Shown in pieces: positions 31,870-45,300 of a DNA stretch of 64,000 nucleotides. The notes under the pieces are model-generated. The model saw only the letters and a list, made by a program, of their open reading frames with translations. It searched no databases and was not told where the DNA came from. Source of the stretch: Rhizophagus clarus (Eukaryota > Glomeromycota > Glomeromycetes > Glomerales > Glomeraceae); the NCBI GenBank assembly GCA_015698045.1, contig BLAL01000274.1, forward strand, positions 62,001 through 126,000, written 5' to 3'. Each line of letters begins with the position of its first letter. Within the stretch, counting starts at the first letter, position 1. A program made the translations under genes and the position numbers.

Positions 31870-34800
31870 GAATATTGCTACATTACCTTTTTGTATCCGT
31901 AATAATTTTAGAAGGTTGCCCAACAGATTTTTATTATCGGATAATGATGATAATGAAAAAATGGTACAAAAAGATTTTGAAGATGATAATATTAGCGGCG
32001 AAGAGTATAATGAATATGGTGACAGAGATAATGATTTAGAATAATGAAGCGATGATGATCATATAGAACAGCGAAGCGATAATGGTGATGATTTAGAATA
32101 ACGAAGCGATGATGATCATATAGAACAGCGAAGCGATAATGATGATGATTTAGAACAACGAAGCAATAATGATCATTTAGAATAACGAAGCGATAATGAT
32201 CATTTAGAATAATGAAACGATAATGATAATGATTTAGAACAACGAAGCAATAATGAAGAAGGTGATACCAACATGATTTCAACATCATCAGAGAATGAAA
32301 CAGAAAGCGATTATATAATGTCCTTAGAAAGTGATGAAGAATATGAAACAATGTCGTCAGATAATGAAGAAAGACATGATTCTGATATCTCAGAAGAAAA
32401 GCTATTCGTTGATGAAGCATTGGCTAAAGATAAGTTACCATCTTATGATGGTGATTTTGCTCCATATTTTCAAAATTTAACTACTGCTGCCTTATTTTGT
32501 TGGATTTATAAGCATAATATTTCAACAAATGCATATGAAGATCTTGTTGACATTATCATGAGACCAGAATTTAATAGAGATCATATTGTAAAGAATATTC
32601 AGAGATTTCGAGCATGGAGGGAGCATCTTCCTCTTCCCTCAATATTAGCAAAATCTATCTCAATTTTATCAAAAAAAACACCATCAACTTTAAAGGATTC
32701 AAAGATGGCATATCAACTTTCAATAAGTGATATCATTTGGAATGTTCTTAACAACCCATCACTATTAAAGGAAATATATTTTGGTGCTGGTATCGATTCA
32801 AAAACAAAATCCGAGTACTGGCATGGTACCTTATGGGCAGAGTCACCTTTTTTCGGTCAAGAACAATTAATGATATCAGAGGTAATTATTTATTAAATGC
32901 AAGCTGATGGTAGAGAGGCGAAGCAATAAAGTACAAGAGACTAACACTTTTTTCATATGTATATAATAGAGATATACCAATGCGGCGATTTTGTTTACTA
33001 TTACGACAATGAGCGAAAACTTGGCAGATTGAGAGCGATATTATTAAATGAAGAGAACCAACAGTATTGGCTGAGAATCCAAAAAGTTCTAGATTATAGT
33101 GACTTGCCTGGAACTTTTAAGGGAGAATTAAGACAAAATCGCTCTCTTTCCGGAGAAGTTTGGTTACAAGATGAACCATTCTTGACAATAACAACATCAC
33201 AAATTTCAGAAAAGGTTGCTGCAGATACACTACGAATTACTGAAATACTTTATAAACATCATACACACTGGCGCATTCGTGATGCAACGTTCTCTTATCA
33301 ATATCCTTCGGAATATATTTCCATAAGGCAGCCACCATCTCCAACAATTCTGGTTTATAAGCTATTTTTGGACATATACTACGATGATTTTGGAACATTT
33401 AGGAATGTTTATCATTCGTTAGGAGGTGTTTATGTGCAGTTTGGAAATATGCCTGCCCGTCAAAGAAAGTTGCTCAAAAATCACTTTGTTCTCAGGTTTG
33501 TTCCTTTCGGTAGTAATTTCAATGAATTCATGTTGCCATTTATTTCTGAAATGAAAGAATTCAAACAAGGAAAATTAATGGAAGTGAATGGCCAAGATAC
33601 TTGGGTAATAGCCGGTTTAGGTGTCGTAACTGCTGATTTATCATAAGGGAATGACATGTGTGGTGTATTACGACATAATGCCAATAAAGGTTGCCGCACT
33701 TGTACAGCCTCTCGAGAATCACTTACCAACTTCTCTCAGGATGTACCAGCAACATCAAGATATCATCACATCACTGACGATCAATTTAAAGAGATATTTA
33801 ACGAACCTGCTACCACAAGGCAAAGACGACTTTGTACTGAGTTTGGACTAAGAACAAGGCCTAGCATTTTGGATAGGCTGCTAAGAGAAAGGCATCTACA
33901 GACACCTCAAGATGTATATCATGCAACTGCTGGGAAGATTGGACAACTTCTTAAATTAACGTATAATCTTTGAATTTAATTAACTTTAGCTAGATATGTA
34001 ACGAACAAAATCTTTTAATAAGGCTTTTTGATTTTCACAGGTGCAAATTATTTTCACAAAAAGGGGAGGACGAGTTTATCAAAGCCTGGAAGAACTTTGA
34101 GAAACCAAAAAAATGGTCTCGTTTGCCAAATCCAATTAGTCACAATGCTAGTTTCATGATGTCTGACTATCTTAGGCTCGCTATGATAATGCCTTTTATA
34201 CTTAATAGTTTTTTAGAAACATCAAGCTTAAAGGAAAATGAATCCAGAAGCATTCTGCGACGAATTCAAGAATCACGCATTAACATGGCGAAAAATGTAA
34301 TAATTGCTTGTTGGGTATATGTAGCAAAAACAATGAGGATGGTTTTTGAAAGCAAGTTTACATTAGATTCATATGACGAATTACAAAAATGCCTTGAAGA
34401 AGAAATGAAAATTCTTCCAAAGGTACAATTATTCATAATTCTTATATAATTTTTTATTTTTTATTTATCAATATATAAAATATTATTTAATAATGTGGCT
34501 TTAGGTTTTCCCTGAATTTGCTAACTTACCAAACCTGCATATCAATATCTACTTGCTGGTGCATGCAAGGACTTATGGTACTCTTATAAACACTCAAGTT
34601 GGTATCAAAGAGATGGTGCATCGGATCTTTAAAGCAATGGTACCACGAACAAATTGCAAGAATGTCGAGCTAGACTTGTTAAAGCGGTATACTACGCTCT
34701 TTGCAATTTGTCATTTAGTAGATGGAGGCGCAGATCAAAGATTATCACAACCTTGTAGAGGTTTCGCTACTATGTCCTCAAATTTTAGAAATTTATTGAC

Positions 34801-35469
34801 TAATTGGTATATTACTGAAGACAAGGTATCAAATGAACAAGAACTGGAAGAAAATGAAGAAGGTTTGTATTACAATTTTATAATAATAATATTTCCGCAA
34901 TTATTAACGTAATTTTATTTTATATAGCGATTTCATCTCCAGTGGATTTTATTACAAATATTATCTTAAAGAGGAGCTTGTCCCGTCAGGATCGTGAAAA
35001 TATCATGAAAAATTTGCCAAATTTCAAATCTGAGCTGCTTCTTTCATTTATGGACATTGGACAAAAGTCAGCTCTTATATATTCTCAAATGAGCTGGTAT
35101 GAATTGGCGACATACACTATGGAAGAAAGCGATGGCGTCTTTTCCAAAGTACATCTTCATATTGGTGACGTCGTAACAATACACGAGGAAGACAGTGGTG
35201 AATGTTATGCGATTATAAAAGGGATCTTCAAATACAAAGGTAATGATGATAAATATTATGCCTTTATTACAATTGATTGGTTTGACAATATTAACAGAAT
35301 TTACAACGTATTGAAATGTCCTCTTTTTCACATTCAGACAAGCCAAGACATTCGCTGGAGAAGAATCTTCCCGATATCAATAATTGACCACGTACAGAAA
35401 GTTCACTTTGTCTATGATACGAAAATTGATTTGTGGATAAAAAATAATTATTATTTTACGGCTATATAG
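31870..35469 (+). pseudogene. Plavaka-type (CACTA superfamily, Tnp2-like) transposase with nonsense codons
   Basis: An Asp/Asn/Glu-rich leader (31930-32270) with EQRSDND-type repeats leads into exons ending 32881, 32972-33960, 34041-34422, 34505-34862 and 34928-35469, which all splice in phase. Recognisable Plavaka/Tnp2 features are EYWHGTLWAESPFF, LDIYYDDFGTFRNVYHSLGG, VVTADLS-stop-GNDMCGVLRHN and ANKGCRTCTA (the zinc-like segment), then long downstream helices with no added domain. The stop at 33644-33646 replaces the Gln expected in DLPQGND, and TAA or TGA replaces Gln or Arg in at least four leader repeats. No terminal repeats could be fixed. Confidence 0.75.
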
Positions 35470-36227
35470 CTTTATTAGTAATATTATGTTAATAAATTTA
35501 CAATATAAATATAAGTTTATACTACGTTTACTCATTAAATTCATTATTGTTTTAACAATATTAAAATGATACAGTATCTTTTTTTTATTAAATAAATGCA
35601 ACAATATCGTTTTGATATCGTTATGGTATCGTGACCGGTCCATTACTTATCACGTGATAACGTGACTTTGTATTGATTATCCAATCAAAATCATTGTTTG
35701 TTTGTTAAAACATTCGCACGACGGTTATTTCTACTTCATTCTCTACATTTTACTGTAATAACTTACATTTTAATATTGTCAGTCTATTTAAAATATTTCT
35801 TAATAATATTAACAATCATATATGCGTCTATTTTTTATTCCAGCGTAATCTAAACATTGAAAAATAGTTTATTCGACACCTTGACAGGTACGAAACAAAA
35901 AGTTATTTATAATAATATTAATTGTTTTACAAATTTTAGCTCTCGCTGTGCAAATATTGTTTAGAAATATTTTTTAACAATATAACAGAAATTCGGGATG
36001 TATTTTTTTATTTATTTATCTATTTATTATTATTTTTTTTTAAAAAAGAAAAATTTTTTAATAGTAGTGTATAATAATATTTGCGACAAAATTCAGACGA
36101 AATTCGGAATGTGCGCAAAGAAAGTTTTGGTATAGTATTATTTCCCCTCTTTTTTATACTTGGGAATGCGATTGTTCTAGCGTCATAATGATATCATCAC
36201 GTTGTTTTATATTAGCATTCGGAAAGA

Positions 36228-36860
36228 GAGATGTCTAAGTAATTTACCAGGCACGACCGTATCTTTAATTTCGCAGAAACTTGCATCGTAATCAGAAACT
36301 TATCAATTCAACATTTTAAACAAGTTTCAAGATAATATTAGTGTCATAACGATATCGTCACGTTGTTTTATGTTAACCATCCGGTGAAAGAGATGCGAAA
36401 CTTAATATTTTTTTTTTTTGTAAGAATATATGAATTTTCTTTTTTTCTTTTCTTTTTTTTTGTAAGGAACGTTATAATAACGTTTCTTCTGTTTCTTTTA
36501 GGTTCATCAATTCAACATTTTTAACAAGTTTTAATATAATATTAGTGTCATAACGATATCGTCACGTTGTTTTATGTTAACCATCCGGTGAGAGAGATGC
36601 GAAACTTAATATTTTTTTTTTTTTTTTTTTTGTAAGAAATGTTATATAAATTTTCTTTTTTTCTTTTCTTTTTCTTTTTTTTTGTAAGGAACGTTATAAT
36701 AACGTTTCTTCTGTTTCTTTTAGGTTCAAGTGTTTCGGCTTAATTTAATCAGGTACGATCGTAACTTTAATTTCGCAGAGCTTGCGCCATAATCCAGACA
36801 CTCTAATTCAACATTTTTAACAAGTTTCAATATAATATTAGTGTTGAACCGATATCGTCA
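36228..36860 (+). repeat. Tandem repeat with poly-T core, 2-3 copies
   Basis: The phrase AGTGTCATAACGATATCGTC, then TTTTATGTTAACCATCCGGT, GAGATGCGAAACTTAATATT, a poly-T run, GGAACGTTATAATAACGTTT and CTTCTGTTTCTTTTAGGTTC, occurs twice (about 36345-36505 and 36540-36725), with partial copies before 36320 and after 36745. The ACGTTATAATAACGT part is a perfect palindrome. Confidence 0.65.
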
Positions 36861-37209
36861 CGTTATTTTATGTCATCCTATTCAGAGATAGGGATATTCT
36901 TCCTTTAATTACCGTAATTCGCAATATTTAACAATTAAATAACAATTAAAACATCATAATTGTCATAATTGCATTATAAAAAATATATATATATTAATTA
37001 ATTAATAAACAAATTAATTTAAACCAATTAAAATTGATTTAATTTATTGAATGTATCTACTACGTTTCATTATCATCCTGATACAGTTTAAATGTCGTCA
37101 CGATATTTTAATAAAATATTTAGCGATCTTAATGATACCATAACGACATAATTATAATATCCTAACGATACATTTTCAACAACTTCACGATAATATTAAT
37201 TTTTAAATG

Positions 37210-37500
37210 ATATCGTGATAATGTATTAAATGATATCGTGACGATATATTTATGATAATCTTAACGATACATTTTCAACATCTTCACGATAACATCACAA
37301 TTTCCATTTCAACATCATCACGACATCGAGACTATAAATCGATATAATATCAGAATGATATCAGAACGATATCAAATTTCAAATATCGCGAGGATGTTGA
37401 AAAGGTATCGTTAAGATTATCATAAATATATCGTCACGATATCATTTAAAAAAATTGTGATGTTATCGTGAAGATGTTGAAAATGTATCGTTAAGATATT
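37210..37500. repeat. Large imperfect inverted repeat
   Basis: Left arm about 37225-37312 and right arm about 37395-37500 are reverse complements over blocks such as ATGATATCGTGACGATATAT, GATAATCTTAACGATACATT and TTCACGATAACATCACAATT. The block order is partly rearranged. The central spacer is about 80 bp. It could form a long stem-loop or mark a non-autonomous element. Confidence 0.6.
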
Positions 37501-37544
37501 GTGGCGGATTTGAAGATTTCAGCAAAGTAACAATTTTTTTTTAG

Positions 37545-38943
37545 GGATAACGGCTTATTGGATCATGGAAAATTGGGAACTAAAAAGTTTTCTTTTAGAT
37601 TTTATCAAGCTTGAAGGGCCACACTCAGGTGCTAATATTAAGGAAGCCTTTTTAAAAAGTTTAAAAAACTTTAATATTGAATCAAACGTTAGCTTTTTTT
37701 ACAAATAGAAAAGAATTTTTAAAAAAAGAATTTTTTTAAAAAAAATTTCATATAGATCCTTAGGGTAACTACAGACAATGCAAGCAACAATATCACGTTT
37801 CTCAAAGCTGTTGAAACTGATCTTTCCCAAAGATATATTCATTTTAACAGTGATGATAAATATGTTTGATGCTTGGCTCACTTAATTAACTTAACGGCAC
37901 AACAAGTTCTTACTACTCTTAAAGCTATACAAAATGATGATGAATCATCAGATGAAGAAGTTGATAGTTTAATACATAAGGTAAATAATTTATTATTCAG
38001 TTATTATTATCAATTATTATTTAATTAATAAATTTATTAAAAATTGTATTGATTTTTAGCTTCGTATTCTTATTAAAAAAATAAAAGCATCATCTCAACA
38101 AGAAGAAAAATTCAGAGCTCAATGTAAAGTTGCAAATGTTCCAAATCTTAATGTTGTATTGAATGTTCGCACCAGGTGGAACTCCATATATGACATGCTT
38201 GTAAGAGCAAGAAAACTTAAAGAAGTAAGTTTGTTTTATTAATTTTTATTTTAATTAACTTAAAAATAATTAAATTTTATTTTTTAGCCCCTTAATACAT
38301 TAAGTAACAGTGATTTAAGTCTTCGTCCTTATGTTATTAATGAAGAAGAATGGGTTCATTTGTTAGAAATGGAAGAATTATTGAAGGTTAAATTTTATTA
38401 TTATATATATATATAATTTTTTATATTCTTAAAATTTAACATTTTTTTTTTTTTTAGTGTTTTACTAAAGCAACCAAGCAAATTTGTAAAGAAACATATC
38501 CAACACTATCATGAAACATATCCAACACTATCATATGTGATCCCTATATATAATATTTTATTAAATAAATTAGAAGATTTTTGTGATACTCCAGATCGAT
38601 TTGAAAATGGAAAAATAAGTTAAAGTTTTTATTTGATGTTTTATATTATATGTAATTAAAAATCCTTTTTTTTTTTTTTAATAGGAAGCAGCAATTAACG
38701 CTATTAATAAGCTTAAAAATTACTATAATAAAACTGACTCAACTTTATATGCAGTTTCATTGAGTAAGTTGTTGTTAAATTAAATTAATTTAATATTAAT
38801 TTGATAATTTTAATAATTTTGTAATAGTTTTACACCCATGCCTTAAAGTAGAATATATGAAAGATAATGAAAGGGAAAGACAATGGATTGATAAAACAAA
38901 AAAATCCGTAAAAAATTTTTTTGAATTATATTTACCCTTATAA
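37545..38943 (+). pseudogene. hAT transposase fragment, N-terminus missing
   Basis: Starting right after a TTTTAG acceptor at 37544, the frame reads ITAYWIMENWELKSFLLDFI, then (after an intron) VTTDNASNNITFLKAVE, CLAHLINLTAQQVL, RILIKKIKASSQQEEKF and VRTRWNSIYDMLVRARKLK. These are the hAT core with the catalytic Asp of TTDNA and the CxxH and RTRWNS motifs. It ends with LHPCLKVEYMKDNE and VKNFFELYLPL. The BED zinc finger and the C-terminal dimerisation domain are absent. TGA at 37867-37869 replaces the residue before CLAH (probably CGA to TGA). At least five short introns are visible. Confidence 0.7.
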
Positions 38944-38952
38944 TTTGTATAG

Positions 38953-41900
38953 GTTGCACAAAGCACTATTTTTGAGGTGAAAAAATATGCCAGAATTAAT
39001 GGTCCTGGTTGTGTAGTATTGGAAAAACCTGTTAGAAAAGTCAAAAGAATTACTTCTGAACAAAAACAACAATTTGATTCATTTTTTCAAGATAAAGCTC
39101 ATGTTATTATGAGCTCCTATAAAACTGATGCTAAAACAGGACAACCGGTAATTTATTTAAAAAATACAAAAAATATATTATGGGAAAAATTCAAGAAATC
39201 TTTTCCAAATGGAATTAAACGCACAACATTTTACACTCAATTGATGGGTCACTAATATATTTACCGAGAAGATCTTGAAGGATTATATTCTATATGTAGT
39301 ATGTATGAATATAAAACTTTTGAAGATATTATAAATTTAATAAAAGAAAAAATAAATAATGCCAATCTACAGGTAAAAACAAAGTTTACTAAAAAATTTT
39401 GATATATACATACATTCTAATTTTGAATAATGAATTTATAGAATATTTTTTCTGAACATTACTATTTTTTAAAATGCTATTTAAAGAAAGAATATGAAAA
39501 ACATTTAATTGTAACTGATCATGGAATAATAACTCATGACCTATGCATAAATCATTGTTTATTATATGCATTTGGTAAGTATAATGAATATCATACCCAT
39601 GTTTGCAACGAATGTCAAAAAATTTTCAAGTTTTTTCAGGATTTGAAAGATAATTTGGATTTATCTTACCATAAAGAAATCCAAGAGTACCAAAATCATA
39701 TACTTTATCATCTTGCACATCAAGCTCGAAAAACTTATTTGAATGCACAATTTAATGCAACCCTTCTAGATTTAAATGAAGATGGTGCACTATTAATAGT
39801 TGATTATAAGATGAAAATATTGCCTAAAATATCATATGAAACAAAACAAGAATTTTTTGAAAAAAAGGGCTGGGCGTTACATACAGTTCTGTTATATACC
39901 AAATCTAAAGAAAGCTTTAAAATTAATATACAAGCTATAGATCATTGGTCCACAGATGCTCACCAAGATGCATGGCTTTCTGCATGTTCCCTGCATTTTG
40001 TGATAGAAAATTTAGATGTCAAACCAAAGTGGATTAGTATAATCTCCGATAATGGTCCACATTATTACAACTCAGAATTTATGATTATTATGAACAAATG
40101 GTATGAATGGTATGGAATTCAAGTAAAAAAATGGATATTTTTGGAGGCTGATGAGGCTAAAACCACTGTAGATTCGCATCATGCTCAGGTTGGTAATAAA
40201 AACTTTTTTTTTTTAAAAAAAAAGAATCAAACTGACTTGTAATAACTGATAAACCATTAGATATCTCTTTCAATAAAACGATTTGTTCAAATTGGTGGTG
40301 AAATCCAAGAAGGTAATGACATCACAGCAGCTATTAAGAATATTGCTGGTACTTCAGTTGCCCATATAGAGCCAAATCAAACTAAAGGTAAACACTATAT
40401 TTATTTAGAGTGTTTATTACTATTTATACTAATTAATAATAACAACTCATTGATAGAAAGTAAAGGAAAGTCTATGACTATACTAGGGATATCCAATTGG
40501 TTTGAATGGACCTGGCCAATTGAAGGTGAAGATGCGGGATATATAAAAGCACGAGCTATGCCAAATGTTGGAAATTAAACATCATTTTCTCCTGCCCAGA
40601 TTCAAAAATTCACAAAAGGTGAAATTAATCAACCATTACCACAAGTCTCTGAGTCAATAGAACCAAAATCCCCATAGAAAATTCCAATTCCACACGCATC
40701 AGGTAAAGTGATAATTCTGGATAGTAGTTCAATAACTGCAATAAAATTGTATAACAAAAAATTTTTTTTATTAACAAATTACTAAATATTGTTTAGTATA
40801 TTAGTTTTTTTATTTCCAATAAAAGTTCAGACTCTTTCACTTACCATGCTTATTTTACGTTTTTTTATGTCAAAACTCCTATATCTCTAATGATCAATAT
40901 ACTAGGACTTTGTTCAAAAAGATTGCCACTACAAGAATTAACAAATGAATTGCAAAATCGAAAAATTAATTATGAAAATCAAAATAAGAGACGAAAATTA
41001 GTAGAAATTTTGGACAAAGAATTGACGAATGAAACCTTAGAAAATAAAGGTAATTATATATACTGTCTGCAGTACTTTACCTGTTATGAAATATTTCTAA
41101 CTTCATTTTATTTAGGATTATGTTTGAGAAATCGTAGTATGTCGCATAAAGAATATACTATAAGGTAAATTTGATAAATTCTCTTCAAAGAGATAACAAA
41201 GATTGAATATTTTATACATTGTAGACCACCTTTAAATATGACTGAATTTCCATTATCAAGTGGTTGGGCAACAAAAGAAGCTCAAAAATATGGAAAAAAG
41301 GGTAGTGGAAAACATATAAAAAAAAGAATTTCAGCTATTTTAGAAGAATGTTTTTTGGCTGAAAATGTTGACAAGAGTTACCGAATGACTGCCCAAGATA
41401 TGTGGAATTTATTGACTTTAAGAGCGCAAGAAGGAGAAATCGAGAGTTCAGACATACTGAAAGTAACAACTATACAGGGTTGGATAACTCGTTATGCAGC
41501 TAAAGATGTGTCCGCAATACCCTAATTGCGGATTAATTGCGATTTGCGATATTGCGGAACATTGCGGATTTTGAAGAATAATTATTCGCAAATCCGCAAT
41601 CGCAAATAATCCGCAAATCCGCAAATAATCCGCAAATCCGCAAATAATCCGCAACATGAATCATGTTAATTTAATCTTCGCAATTAAATATAACCAAATT
41701 TATTTATATACTAAAAAGTGGACAATTTTGTCCATTTTGTAAACTCATGAATCATGTTAATTTAATCTTTGCAATTAAATATAACCAAATTTATTTATAT
41801 ACTAAAAAGTGGACAATTTTGTCCATTTTGTAAACTTATGAATCATGTTAATTTAATCTTCGCAATTAAATATAACCAAATTTATTTATATACTAAAAGT

Positions 41901-42307
41901 GGACAATTTTGTCCACTTATTCGCAAATTTGCGATAATGTAAATTATTTGCGGATTTGCGGATTATTTGCGATACTATACGGATTTGCGGATTATTTGCG
42001 GGTTTGCGGATTTGCGGGTTATTTGCGGTACTATAAATTATTTGCGGGTTTGCGGATTATTTGCGGGTTTGTGGGTTATTTGCGGTATTATAAATTATTT
42101 GCGGGTTATTTGCGGTACTATAAATTATTTGCGGGTTTGCGGATTATTTGCGGATTTGCGGATTATTTGCGGGTTTGCGAATTACTAAGCGCAATTGATT
42201 TCCAAAACCCGCAATATTGCGGATTTTGGAAATCAATTGAGGACCCATCTTTATATGCAGCACAGTTGCGTGAAAAAAGTGCTCAAGTGGTACTTGAAGA
42301 GGTTTAA
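38953..42307 (+). pseudogene. DDE-like/SAP element protein, 5'-truncated and split by a MITE
   Basis: After an acceptor at 38952 the frame reads VAQSTIFEVKKYARINGPGC, a family I recognise as expanded in Rhizophagus. TAA at 39253 interrupts it before YIYREDLEGLYSICSMYEY. The main exon (39442-40188) carries HVCNECQKIF (half a zinc finger), GALLIVDYKMK, SIISDNGPHYYNSEF and WIFLEADEAKTTVDSHHAQ. These D, D and E positions look like a transposase or nuclease triad. Downstream exons give NWFEWTWPIEGE, a SAP-like segment (LPLQELTNELQNRKINY, 40915 on) and GWITRYAA at 41480-41500. There the MITE 41501-42253 interrupts it. QLREKSAQVVLEEV and the stop follow at 42262-42307. TAA (near 40576) and TAG (near 40675) also break it. 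Confidence 0.65.
41501..42253. mobile_element. 753-bp hAT-type MITE carrying internal satellites
   Basis: TATGCAGC is duplicated exactly at 41493-41500 and 42254-42261. The termini are inverted: TAAAGATGTGTCCGCAAT on the left and TAAAGATGGGTCCTCAAT on the reverse strand at the right. Inside are a left array of CCGCAAATAATCCGCAAAT units (41575-41655), three direct copies of a roughly 90-bp unit beginning ATGAATCATGTTAATTTAAT (about 41656-41920), and a right array of TTTGCGGATTATTTGCGG units that is the inverse of the left array. An 8-bp duplication is the hAT signature. No protein is encoded. Confidence 0.85.
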
Positions 42308-45300
42308 AAACAACACATATTTGTACTTTATATATCTGTAGTATAGGTATTTTAGGTGAGAATCTGGCGAAGCGTCAAATAAAAGTAAAAAATTTTTTAA
42401 TAAAATTTTTTTAAAAAACATATTATTGAAAACGGTAGGATAAACATCATGTGTTACAAATATTTGTTGAATTTAAAGTTAATTTTAAATGCGGTTATTC
42501 TGGGATGAAAAGTGGCGTTCACTGAAAATTAATTAGTGATCAACAAAAATTTGCACCAAAATTAAATATAAATTTTTTGCAGTTGACTCACGTATCACGA
42601 ATTAAAGTTAATTAAGTATTTACTATTATAACAAATAATACTTTAAATATTAAAAAGACATGTGAATAAAATTTAAAATATTAAAAATATATATTGTATT
42701 ATACATTGTACTATCAATCTGATAGTATGCAATATTGTTAAAAAAAATTTTAAAGATCATTTATTATAACAGATTAATATTTTAACTACTTTTTTTAAAA
42801 CTTTATATTAAGTAAACTTAATATTACAATAGTTAATAAAGAAAAGAGGAATTATAAGTAGAAAATTAAAATTATATTATAAAATACATTAAACTATAAT
42901 GAGTAAATCTATTAATTTAGTTATTAACTTAAAATTTATACTTGAAAAAATGTAATTAATAATACATATGTAAAATTCTTTTAAAATAATAAATGATTAA
43001 TAATTTTACTAAACTATACCACTAGTATTATATCATAATATATATTTTCACAAAAACTATAATCTAAACTAAAAAAATTGCACTAATTAAAATTGCCTAG
43101 CCTCTTTGAAAAATGATTAGAAAAAAGGTTTTAATAATACAATTTTTTTTTTTTACTAGATATTTTGCAAAATAAAAAAAAAATCCAAAAACTTATAAAA
43201 ATATAAGTGAAATATACTATGCTGCAGCATTAAATACTAAAGGATGTGAATTATAATTATTATACTATAGAATCAGCTCAATTAGACTATTAATAATATA
43301 AAATAAAAATTAAAGTAACAAATAAAAAAATCTGTAAAACATATGAGTATATGACTATAGTTTTGAATATCATAATATGATTTATGAAATATAATTTTTG
43401 ATGATTAATATAGATTAATATATTAAATTTAATTAATTATATATTTATTCATTTAATTTGATATAAAAATTCTAATAAATCTATAAATGCATTACAGAAA
43501 AAAAATATTTTATAAAAAAAAAAATACTGTATAGTTCTGAAATTAAACAATCTTTTTTCATTATAGAGTTGCTTAATTTCAGATTATACCATATAGCGCT
43601 GCATATAGTCCCCCCCTGGAATAGCCCCCCCTTTTTTTGACAAGCGATTTATAGCTCAATTTTCATAATTAATAGTACGATCTTTTTATCAGGTTTGATA
43701 CATCTAATAGTAAGGTATATATTGATCAGTTGTATTATCCTTCCATCTTCCAATATTTGGAGGTGTTATTTAATCTAGGCTGGCTTTCTTGAATAACACC
43801 GGGGTGTATATATCTTGATTTTAGCAATATTAAAATGTTTTTTTATTGTATACGTTTATTACAGAAAATACATGGGTTGTTTAATTCGGAACTGTACGGT
43901 ATAATTAATTTATCTATAATTAAAATTTTTATTAACTGTTAATATAATTATTTTAACTTTATTTCATCTATTATATTATAACTCATTTCTTTTTTCTAAT
44001 AGGAGTTTTGTGTTTTAAATATTCTTTTATATAATATCTGATATTATTATATTGATGTATTAAAAATTTAAACTATACTTATGAATAGCAATATCTGAGT
44101 TTCTTTAATGAGTTTGTGTAAAAGTATGTTTAAAACCCAAAATAAAGTACGATAAGATCGACACCATATGAAAAAAGTCAAGTGGAATAGCATGTAGTAT
44201 TTTATATTAGGTAAAAATGAATGATTTTATTTTTAATACAGATTTATTTAAAAATTAGATTCTAACTATACTTAAAATAAGATTATTTGAAATCGATATC
44301 AAATGCTAAGACGATTTTACACAAACTCACATATGCAATGTGACCTTATAACGATTAAAAAAAAATGACAATGCTATTTATGAAACCGGATTAATACCAA
44401 ATATAGATAATGTTATTTCTAATTTATATACCAGTAAATGGATAACGTATTACTGGTAAACACCTTTCCCAATTATTATTTACCAAACAACGGATTAAGG
44501 TATAAAGAAGATCTGCGATAATATCTAATTTTCTTTAAATATTATTTACAAAATTATAAATAAATATTGTTGCACTTCCTAAAATAATATAACCTCTAAA
44601 GATAATTTAAACATGCTAAAAAATGTCTTATCTTATCATTATGCTTATTCCGATTTTTAATAATATAACCATAAAAATAAAGATTATGCAAAATTAAAGA
44701 TGCGATATTTTTTTTTTTTTTATTGAACGGTACCTTTTTAAGCTATTGATGAAAGAAATCTACTTACTTCACTTAGAAAGCTTTTAATTTACGGTCTCAT
44801 TTAAACAGTGTCTTTCTTACCATCAAAGGTAAAGAAAGATTTCATAGTAATGATAAAAATCAGCGAAAAAGCTCATACAATTTACCATAATGAATAATGA
44901 AAAATACCAAATGAAGATCCGATTATAGTACTGTAATACAACAATCCGGTTCATACAAGAAATATTAACATTAATGAGATGGATATATCCAGTTATTTAA
45001 ATCTATTTTTTTTTTAATTAGCTGAGTTCGTGAGAGTAAAGATTTCTGGCGTAATTTGATATAATTATCACAAATAAAGTAATTTTAAATATTTAAGGTT
45101 GTCTCGCGATCTAAGTAGCACTCATCATTTTATATGTCACACATAATATACACAGAATTTTTGTATTTGAAAGACTTTTGAAGAAAGATTAGTTCTATTT
45201 ATAGAATTAAGATTTTTCCTTGCATAAAACTTTCACGCGTACTGTGCAAGCATAGTGTTAATATAAATAAACGCACTTTCTTCCATTTCATTCTTTACGC

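Larger units (their letters stand above)
35470..37544. other. Non-coding region of palindromic and tandem repeats
   Basis: No gene. 35590-35670 and 37080-37500 are rich in ATATCGTCACGATA-like palindromes, and 36228-36860 holds tandem copies of a roughly 200-300 bp unit. These are listed separately. The remainder is AT-rich filler. Confidence 0.55.

Noticed and set aside
32273-32400. Acidic repeat leader as a separate gene
   Set aside because: It is in frame with the Plavaka transposase and its stops fall at Gln/Arg positions of the repeat.
41909-42307. 132-codon ORF with YLRICG repeats
   Set aside because: It runs through the MITE's GCGGATTTGCGG satellite and ends in the C-terminus of the interrupted gene.
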